Source of the DNA: Vanilla planifolia
Taxonomy: Eukaryota; Streptophyta; Magnoliopsida; Asparagales; Orchidaceae
Direction of reading: 5' to 3'
Length of the DNA stretch: 64,000 nucleotides
Assembly (NCBI GenBank): GCA_023846275.1
Contig: JAIUJO010000082.1
Span: 1,757,922 to 1,821,921 of the forward strand
This document shows positions 55,430-64,000 of this stretch, in pieces (position 1 is the stretch's first letter; every line of letters begins with the position of its first letter). The notes under the pieces were generated by a model. The model saw nothing but the letters and a program-made list of their open reading frames with translations. It did not search any database and had not been told where the DNA came from. The translations under genes were made by a program, and so were the position numbers.

Positions 55430-55575
55430 CCCAAAGACTTTGATTTCTCATAAGGTGCTAACAGAGACCAAAGAGCAACATCCACCAATCCCTGGCCGAC
55501 ATCGTTTGTGGTTGAGACTAGGATAGTATCTGATCATCTTTGATCCCACAAATTTCGTTCTTGATTAATGGAAAT

Positions 55576-55632
<57 letters not shown>

Positions 55633-56079
55633 CTGACTATGAAATACGAATGCCCACCACTATCCCTCTTAATCATTACTCTGACCCTGAAGGCCAACAA
55701 ACTATGATCAAAATTCTATGATGTTATCTCATGCTAATGTATCCAGAGCATTGGCTTGGTTTGAACACTCTAATTTCTTCAAAGTAACAATGTCGAGGGC
55801 ATGACCTGGCCAGCTAAGGCCAGACTGCATCATTGACAAAAGGATCAGGGCGGGTAGTGCACACCAAAAGGCAGACCGACCAACCAAAACCAAGGTTAAC
55901 CTATGAGATTTTTAACTGCAACATCTTAAATATATGCTATTGGAGCTAGAATTACCAAGGCTGCTAGCACCAGACTTGCCCTCCAATGGATCTTCGTTAA
56001 AGGATTTAGATTATACTCATTCCAATTACATGACTTGTGGAGCCTAGTATTGTTTTTTGTTGTCACTACCTCCTCGTGT
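55430..56079 (-). rRNA. 18S rRNA gene, middle fragment (degenerate), upstream flank of LINE copy 6
   Basis: About 650 bp of 18S on the minus strand, from GAGGAGGTAGTGACAACA (about position 430 of the gene) to CAAAGTCTTTGGG at the LINE junction. TTAGCACCTTATGAGAAATC and GATTGGTGGATGTTGCTCTT are clear 18S sequence. The first ~430 bp of 18S and the whole 5' ETS are missing. The fragment is fused to IGS repeats at about 56080. Confidence 0.92.
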
Positions 56080-57744
56080 CATCGTACACACATGGCTATG
56101 GAGGCCAACGTGAACTTGCACCAGTAGGCAAGGCACCGCTTGCACGCACAGGTAGGTGGTTCTGCACCACATGAGCGTGCAAAGTGGGCATGCCAATGCA
56201 TGTGCGTATGGTGCACTGGCACTACATGGTTAAAGCATGGCTCGCATTGAACAAAAATTTGTCAAATTTTATGCACCGCGAAGCATTATATAGGTGCACA
56301 ATTTGCATTGTGTATTGCTACAATTCCATCTAGGAAGGTGGCAAGACTACCAATAGGTTGCCACCTTATCCAAGCAACCGCAGCCACAGTGCTAAAAGAC
56401 CCTAATAAACTTACATATTTTGGTCCCCACATGAAGGCCGTGCAGGTCGCCATGAAGTGCATGTGACCAGGCCACGAGCTACAACAAATCAGAATCCAGC
56501 TCAAGAGCACATTGCTAGCACTACATGGTTAAACCATGGCTCATATTGAGCAAAAATTCATTGACTTTTGTATAAGCCACACATCGTTGCTCATGCACAC
56601 AATTCGAATTGCATTTTGCAACAATTTCATCAATAAGAAGAAGGCAAGACTACCACTAGGTTGTCACCTTATCCAAGAGGCAGTAGCCCGTAGTGCTAAA
56701 AATTTCGGAAAAAGTTACACTTTTTGGTCCCCACATGAATACAATACAAGTCACAACTACGCTCATGCGGCCAGGTCCCGAGTCACGCATAGTCAGAACC
56801 CAAAATGACACCACACTACTAGCACTACATCGTTAAACCATGCCTTGCATTGTGCAAAAATTCGTCAACTTTTATGCAAGGTGCACAAACTTAAAGATGC
56901 ACACAATTCGGGTTGTGTTTTGCCACAATTCAATCTAGGAAGGAAGCTAGACTACCAATAGGTGGTCACCTTATTCAAGCGACAGCAGCCCACAGTGGTA
57001 AAAATCCCAAAAAAGCTACACTTTTTGGTCCCCACATGAAGACGGTACAAGCAACAACTGAGCATGTGCGGCCAGGACGTGGGATGCACACAATCAGAAC
57101 CCAGCACGAGACTGTACAGCTAGCACTGCATAGTTTAACCTTGCCTCGTATTGAGCAAAAACTCTTTGCCTTTATGCAAACTGCACAGCATTGTACATGC
57201 GCACAATTTAGGTTGTGTTTTGCGACAATTCCATCTATAGGAAGGAGGCAAGACTACCAATAGGCGATCCCCTTATCCAAGCGACAGCAACCGCAGTGCC
57301 GCGGTGCTAAAAATCTTGGAAAAAGTTACACTTTTTTGTTCGCACATGAAGACCATGCGGGTCATAGCTGAGAATGCATGGCCAAGCCTCAAGACATGGG
57401 CAGTCAGAACCCAACGCGAGAGTGCACTACTAGCACTTCATGGTTAAACCATGCCTCGCATTAAGTGAAAGTTCCTTGACTTTTATGCAAGCTGCACAGC
57501 GTTGCACATGCACAAAATTCGAGTTGTGTTTTGCGGCAATTCTGTTTAGGAAGGAGGTAAGAATACCAATAGGTTTCCACATATCCAAGAAGAAGCCCGT
57601 AGTGCTAAAAATCCCAAACAAACTTACACCTTTTGGTCCCCTCATGGAGACTGCAAAGCTAAAAATCATGATGAAAGTTACATGTTTCTACAGCACAACG
57701 ATGCGGGCACACCTTGCCACTGAGGATGCACGGATAGGCTAGAG

Positions 57745-58065
57745 AGCAGGAGCAAGGTGCACATGACCACGCACAGGAGGGTGGTGCACATGCCCATGAG
57801 TAGGAGTGCAGTGCACAAGCTAGCACGCAAGAGTGCAGTGCACATGCCCGCTCGAAAGAGCATGGTGCACATGGCCATGTGAAAGAGTGCAATGCACATG
57901 CCAGTGCGTAGAAGCACGGTTCACATGCCCGCACAAGGAGTGCAGTGCACATGACCACTTGTAGGAGTGCGATTCACATGCCTGCGTGTAGGAGCCCAGT
58001 TCACCTGCCAGTGCATAGTAGTGCAGTGCACATGCCCGAGCACGCTAGCATGATGCAGATATCGG
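57745..58065 (-). repeat. 27-bp minisatellite, about 11-12 units
   Basis: Consecutive units such as GGAGTGCAGTGCACATGCCC plus seven variable bases repeat every 27 bp. The centre is the palindromic GTGCAC followed by ATGCC. Units vary by a few bases. Inserted between two 300-bp spacer units. Confidence 0.85.
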
Positions 58066-58894
58066 CGTGCAACAAAAGGAGAGATAATTCTATGAAGGAG
58101 GTAAGACTACCAATAAGTTATCATCATATCCATGCGATAGCAACCCACAGCACTAAAAATCCCAAAAAGGTTACACTTTTTGGTCCCTACATGAAGATTA
58201 TACAAGTCGTAGCTGAGCATGCGTGGCCAGGCCATGAGGCATGAACAGTTAGAACCCAGCGCGAGACCACACTGCTAGCACTACATGGTTTAACCATGCC
58301 TCATATTGAGCAAAAATTCATCACCTTTTATACAAGCTGCACAGTGTTATACATGCACAAAATTTGTGTTGTGTTTTGCGACAATTCAATCTATATGAAA
58401 GAGGCCAGACAACCAATAAGTTGTCACCTTATCCAAGCAACAGCAGCCCCCAACACCAAAAATCCTAAAAATGTTAGACTTTTTTGTCCGCACATGAAGA
58501 CCATGCAGGTGGCAGTTGGGCATGTGCGGCGAGGCCTCGAGATACACGTAGTCTAAACCCAACTCAAGAGTGCACTACTAGCACTACATGGTTAAACCAT
58601 GCCTCGCATTGAGCGAAAATTCATCGACTTTTATGCGAGCTGCACAGCGTTGCACATGCACACAATTCAGATTGTGTTTTGTGACAATTCCATTTAGTAA
58701 TGAGGCAAGACAACCAATAGGTTGTCACCATATCCAAGCAGAAGCAGTCCGCAGTGCTAAAAATCCCAAAAAAGTTGCACTTTTTGTTCCCCTCATGAAG
58801 ACCGTAGAGCTGAAGATCCCAATGAAAGTTACACGGTTCTACTGTGCAATGATGTGGGCCCACCTTGCCATTGAGGACTCATGGATAGGACAGC

Positions 58895-59060
58895 GAGCAG
58901 GAGCACGGTGCAGATGATCGTGTGCAGGAGTGTGGTGCACATGGCCGCTCGCACGAGCGCAGTGCACATGCCCTTGCACAGGCACGGTGCACATGCCCTC
59001 GTGTAGGAGTGTGGTGCACATGCCTGGACGCACTAGCATGGTGCACATTCCTGTGTGTAG
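58895..59060 (-). repeat. 27-bp minisatellite, second block (about six units)
   Basis: The same 27-bp unit as at 57745-58065 (AGGAGTGTGGTGCACATGGC, CACGGTGCACATGCCCTCGT). It again separates 300-bp units, so the spacer has a higher-order pattern of several 300-bp units plus one minisatellite block. Confidence 0.8.
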
Positions 59061-59352
59061 CACAATGAGAGATAATTCTATGAAGGAGGTAAGACTACCC
59101 ATAGGTTATCACCATATCCACGCGGCAGCAACCTGTAGCACTAAAAATCCCAAAAAAAGTTACACTTTTTGGTCCCCACATGAAGATGGTACAAGTTGCA
59201 GCTAAGCACGCATGGCCAGGCCTTGAGAGTCATGTAGTCAGAACCCGGTGCGAGACCGCACATCTAGCACTACGTGGTTTGACCATGCCTCGTGTTGAGC
59301 AAAAATTCATAGCCTTTTATGCAAGCCGCACAATGTTTGTCATGCACACAAT

Positions 59353-60860
59353 TGAAATATAATAAAATCAAATAAAAGAAATGAAAACATCTCCTTAGAG
59401 AAGATTTAGAGTTAAAAAGTAATGTAACCAAATGAAGTAGAGAAATATAAAGAAATGAGATAAATTATACAAAATTGTTGTGCTCGAAGACACTAGTGAG
59501 AATGACTGTAATATCCTCAGTGGTTAAATAAGTTATGAATAAACAATTTTGCAAAGTATACCAAAACCCAAAAATATAATATTTTAAAATATAAAACTAA
59601 ATACTTAAATGGAGAAAGGACAAAATTGAATAACCATAAATAGTTAAAAAATATTATTATTATATCAAGTAAATAAATATATTAAAGAAGAAACAATATA
59701 AAATGAAATAGCATAAGTTAACCAAATCAAAGTGACGTGAAAGTCACATAAGAAAATATTTAAAGTTAAATAGCAATATAAATTAATTAAAGAAAAAATT
59801 TAAAAAAGTAACATTAATTATATGAAAAATTTACATTCCAATAAACTAAGAGGATCGTGCATAACATACTCGATAGTCATATTTGGTATAAATAAAAATG
59901 ACTTATAAAATACACCCGAACCCTAGTAAAGAAAATATTTAAAAATACAAAAGTAAATATTTAATTAGATAGACCTACTTGAGATGAGTTGAATGACATT
60001 TGCTTCTTCTCGACTTGACCACATTTGGAATTACTGTGAATAGCCAAAATGAATAAGCATAAATAAAAAACTATTGATTTATTATTATGAAAATATATAT
60101 TAAAGCTAAAATATGATAAATTGAAGCATTGTATCATGAACTAATCAGAGCAATATAATGAGCAAACAAGGAAAGAATTAGATTTTAAAAATATCATAAA
60201 AAAATCAAAACAAACTTTTGAAGAAGATAGATAAATTAGACAAAACAAAGTTGCATTCCATGATGCTAAGGAGTTCCAGTATGATATTCTCAATCAATAA
60301 ATCATGTATGAATCAAAATACTTAGAAAAGAATGAAAATAGCAAAAAAGGTAAAGTTTTTTAAATTTTAAAAAATTAATACTTAATGCGAAAGAGCTCAT
60401 TGAGACAAGTCGAATAACATTTTTTCTTGATTAGACCTTATTTTGAATTATTATAAATTACGCAAGTCAATAAATGTAAAAAATAATAAATTATTATTTT
60501 AATATTAAGTAAATATTCATTAAAGTTAAAATTAGATAATTTCAAATAGTATATTATAATTACATCAAAGTCATATAAAGTACTTATAGGGGAGAATTTA
60601 AGTAACAAAGTAATATAACAAAATCAAAATGAAATATTTTGAAAAAATCAGATAAATTGTACATAAAATTTTTATTCTAACATGTTACGGAGATCAAGTG
60701 TAACATCCTTTATTGTAAAATTAAAAAACAAATGGAAATGGCTCATATAGTGTACAAAAATCTAATAAAATGAAATAACAAAATATTAAAAAACTTATTG
60801 AAATTGATAGAGCTAGTTGAGATAAGTCTAATGATATTTAATTAATCTATCTTAGAATGC
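59353..60860 (+). repeat. AT-rich ~420-bp satellite, forward-oriented segment
   Basis: The landmark GAGA(T/C)(A/G)AGT(C/T)(G/T)AAT(A/G)A(C/T)ATT occurs near 59981, 60402 and 60816, spacing 421 and 414 bp. Other phased landmarks are GATAAATT..AC..AAA..TGCATTC and GGAG..AGT.TAACATCCT. Overall more than 75% A+T, sharply different from the rDNA to its left. No coding sequence. Confidence 0.8.
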
Positions 60861-60869
60861 AATCAAGAA

Positions 60870-63480
60870 AATTCCACTCCATCTCTTTATTATATTAGAA
60901 TGAAACTTTTTCATATAGTTTATTTTATTTCTTCAAAGTTTTTAATTTGAATTGGTTATATTAATATTAATATTAAATATCCTCTTATGCAATGTTTACA
61001 TAACATTTATTTTGATATACTATATTACTTTTATTTCTCTCATTTGTGCTTTGATATAAATTTATTTAATATTAATTGAATAATTTATTATTATTTATGT
61101 ATGTTTATTTTGTAACTTGTAGTAATTCCAACCTATGTCTGATTGAGACTAAAATAACATTATTAGACAACTCCTGATGATCACTATCTAATTAAATATT
61201 TATTTTCATATTTTTAAAAGTTTAATTTTAAAGGATTTTTAAACTCTATATGAGATATTTTGAATGTCACCTTATTTTGTGATGGAGAATATTACAATCA
61301 AATTCTTTAACATCTTAGAATGCAACATTCTTATATAATTTATCCTATTTCATTAATGTTATTAATTTGATTTCATTATTTTGCTATATAACTTTGAATC
61401 TTCGCTCACGTGATCAATAAACACATCACTTTGGTTTTCTTATAGTACAGTACTTCAATTTATCTGATTTTAGCTTCAATATATATTTACAAAATATTAA
61501 AAAAATTAATTATTTTTTAAGCTTCTTTACTTTGGTAATTTGCAATAACTCTAAATGAGTTATGATTGATATGAAACATACATTATTTGACTCAACTCGA
61601 CTAGCTTTATCAATTACATGTTCTTTTTATTATTTGAAATATTTTGTTTAAGGGGTTTTGGGATGCTTTAAAAACATTTTTATTCATACATATTTGACTT
61701 TCAAGGATGTTACGCTTGATCTTCTTAATATTTATGAACAATATTTTCTTTACAATTTATCTGACATTTTCAAATTTTTCATTTTAAATAAGTTATATCA
61801 CTATGTAACTGAAAATCTTTTTCATGTGTCCATAGAATCACCTTGATTTTGTAACAATACATTGCTTCAACTTATATGTTTCAACTTTAATATATAAAAA
61901 AGTTATATTTTTTTCCTTGTGTACTTTGGTGATTCATAATAATTCGAAATGAGCTCCAATTAAGATGAAGCAAATGTCATTTGTCCCAACTCCAGAAGCT
62001 CTATCCAATTAAACATAAACCTTCTAATGATTGAGTACATTTTTTGAGGTGTTTTGTTTCATCGTTCATTTGACAATCAAGCATATTACAATTGATCTTT
62101 TTGGTATTTAAGAATGCACCATCCATGCAAAATTTTTCTAATTTCTTCAAAATTTTCACTTTGATTTAGCTATGCATATATGTGTCCCAAAATCTCACCT
62201 TATTTGGCCTTTGCACCATGATCCAATGACATATTTATTAAAATATCTTTGAATATTTTATATTCTATGGATTCAACATACTTCACGATGATTTTAATTT
62301 TTACTTATATTGATGATTGATGATATTATACTCAATCTCCTTAGTATCTAGGAATGCAACTTTTCATTACAAGTTATCTCTTTGTTTCAATTTTTTTGCT
62401 TTGATTTGAATACATTATTTTGTAACTTTAATTCTTTTTTCATGTGCAATTTATATCATTTTTATTTGGATATATTAAATTTCTTCAAATTTTCTTCTTT
62501 CATCATAATATTACAATAATAATTCATTATTATTTATTCTTGTTTAATTTGGTAAATTATAATAATCTCAGATAATGTCTGACTAAGACATCACAAATTT
62601 TGTTAGACTCATTTTGACGTGTTCTATCTTATAAAATATTCTCTTTTATATTTTTAAACACCTTTTTTAAGATATTTGATATTTTATAAGATATTTTGAT
62701 TCGTATCTCATTTTATGATTAACGATTTTACACTCAATATACTATGTAACTTCAAATGTAGCTTTCTCACAAAATTCATCTCATTTTTTAAAAGGTTTTA
62801 TTTGATTTAGTTACAATACTATAATACTCTAGCTCTTCTCTCGTTTGACATTTATATTACTTTAACTTGGTTATATTTCACTTCTAAAATTTGTCTTATT
62901 TTAGTTTCAATATATATTTACTTAATGTCAAAAGATTAGTTTATTATTATTTATATTTTCATACTTTTACCATTCAAAATAATTTTAAATGATATTCAAT
63001 CAAGATGAAACAATTATCATTGAACTCATCATGACATGTTTTATTGAATTAAATATTCATTTTTATATTTTTTTAGCAAATTTTACTTTCTAACCATTTT
63101 TGCATACCTTTACGAGATTATTCGATTCAAACAATAGTAGAGAATCAATGATATGATTCTTAATATATATTATAACTTGGAATGCAACTTTCCTATACAT
63201 TTTAACTCATTTCTTAAACTTTTCACTTTAATTTTATTATAAGGCTACGTAACTCAAAATCTCTTCCACCATGATAATTGCATCATTCTTATTTCGTCAT
63301 ACTACATTACTTCATTTATGTCATTTCAACTTTAATATATATTTACTTTTATCAAGAAAATAATTTCTTATTATTTTATAATTATTTATAATAGTAAATC
63401 ATACTAATTCCAAACAATGTCCAAATGAGATGAAAGAAACTACAATAAACTTATCTCAATATACTCTATCATTTCAAATA
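60870..63480 (-). repeat. AT-rich ~420-bp satellite, inverted segment (about six units)
   Basis: The reverse complement of the landmark appears near 61155, 61580, 61972, 62592, 63014 and 63440. Most spacings are about 390-426 bp; the 620-bp gap probably holds one deleted or scrambled unit near 62230. TAGAATGCAAC..TT..T.TAATTTATC recurs in phase. A 62-codon open frame at 61658-61846 falls in this satellite and is not credible as a gene. Confidence 0.75.
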
Positions 63481-63484
63481 TATT

Positions 63485-64000
63485 TTATTATAATAATAAT
63501 TTTTTATTTTAATATTGAACACTTATATATTGAAGTAAGAATGAGCTAAATATATGTAATATAATATAATAAAATAAAAGTGAAGTGAAAGTCATATAAT
63601 AAGAGTGATAGTTTTACATAGTACTATAATTACATAAAAAAATTTGAGAAAGTAAGATAAATTATGTGGGAAAGTTACATTCAAGGTACTGAGCATATCA
63701 AATCTAATATCTTTTATCATCAAAATATGTATGAGTAATAATATCTCATAAATCATGCCAAAACATTAATAAATGAATCATTTAAAAAATAAATATTTCA
63801 TAGCATAAACCTATCAACACGAGCCCAATAATGTATCATCTGAACATACCTCGTTTATAATTACCATAAATTACGTAAGTTAATAAGTATAAATACTTAT
63901 TTATTTTTATTTTGATATTTAGTAAATATATGTTGTAGCTAAAATGATATTAATTGATGCAGTGTAACTTAACTAAATGACTACAATGAAAAGAAATTTT
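63485..64000 (+). repeat. AT-rich ~420-bp satellite, forward orientation resumes
   Basis: AGTGAAGTGAAAGTCATATAA at about 63578 matches AGTGACGTGAAAGTCACATAA at about 59731 in the same orientation. AAATTACGTAAGTTAATAAG near 63870 matches AAATTACGCAAGTCAATAAA near 60455. The array therefore flips back and continues past the window edge. Confidence 0.7.

Larger units (their letters stand above)
56080..59352 (-). repeat. IGS array of the second minus-strand unit: ~300-bp repeats and minisatellite
   Basis: The core ACATGGTTAAACCATGCC recurs near 56224, 56523, 56827, 57128, 57438, 58283, 58586 and 59272. Neighbouring units are 299-310 bp apart, and the larger gaps are filled by the 27-bp minisatellite. 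The orientation equals 43371-46300. The left end is fused to 18S at 56080. The right end stops mid-unit (after CATGCACACAATT at 59352) where the AT-rich satellite begins. No genes. Confidence 0.88.

Noticed and set aside
57745..58065. CRISPR-like array
   Set aside because: The 27-bp units are adjacent with no spacers, vary in sequence and lie in plant rDNA spacer.
59353..64000. Small open frames in the AT-rich region (for example 61658-61846)
   Set aside because: They lie within a degenerate ~420-bp satellite, are short and show no conserved protein between repeat units.

Overview
This window looks like nuclear DNA from a flowering plant: a degenerate, rearranged piece of a 45S ribosomal DNA array heavily invaded by one family of non-LTR retrotransposon (LINE), ending in an AT-rich satellite. 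The rRNA remnants are of land-plant type. ITS1 and ITS2 are each about 220-245 bp, a length typical of angiosperms. The LINE has plant L1 architecture: ORF1 with a DUF4283-like domain and a CCHC knuckle, and ORF2 with APE endonuclease, reverse transcriptase, zf-RVT and RNase H. I see no convincing intact host protein gene. The rRNA genes carry many transition-like changes and every LINE ORF is broken, so the locus looks old and methylation-decayed.

Layout. 1-2861 is intergenic spacer (IGS) of a plus-strand rDNA unit: a tandem repeat of about 300 bp followed by a 5' ETS-like stretch. A short 18S piece (2862-2944) stops at CAAAGTCTTTGGGTTCC. A head-to-tail series of four LINE copies on the minus strand follows (copy 1 2945-10075, copy 2 10076-17532, copy 3 17550-23784, copy 4 23801-30292). 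The same plus-strand unit then resumes with the 3' part of 18S (30293-30940), ITS1, 5.8S, ITS2, 26S (31568-34909) and a short 3' flank. At about 34969 this joins a fifth LINE, now on the plus strand (34969-40881).

Everything to the right is rDNA in the opposite orientation. Read on the minus strand, from right to left, it runs: satellite edge, IGS (59352-56080), 18S middle fragment (56079-55430), LINE copy 6 on the plus strand (55429-51118), 18S 3' part (51117-50420), ITS1, 5.8S, ITS2, 26S (49797-46882), a complete IGS/5' ETS (46881-41986) and the 5' 60% of 18S (41985-40882), which ends against copy 5. The last 4.6 kb (59353-64000) is a roughly 420-bp AT-rich satellite whose orientation flips twice.

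The main discovery candidate is the LINE family. In five of the six copies the 3' end abuts the same base of 18S rDNA, always with the LINE antisense to the rRNA gene, with no poly(A) tail and a 3' UTR of only about 40-50 bp. Copy 6 is a clean single insertion with 18S on both sides. Two of the tandem junctions keep only 16-17 bp of 18S. The copies form three recognisable subfamilies (1+5, 2+6, 3+4), so the shared site is hard to explain by one insertion alone. This looks like a plant counterpart of the animal rDNA-specific R elements. Whether such a plant element has already been reported must be checked; my memory on that point is uncertain.
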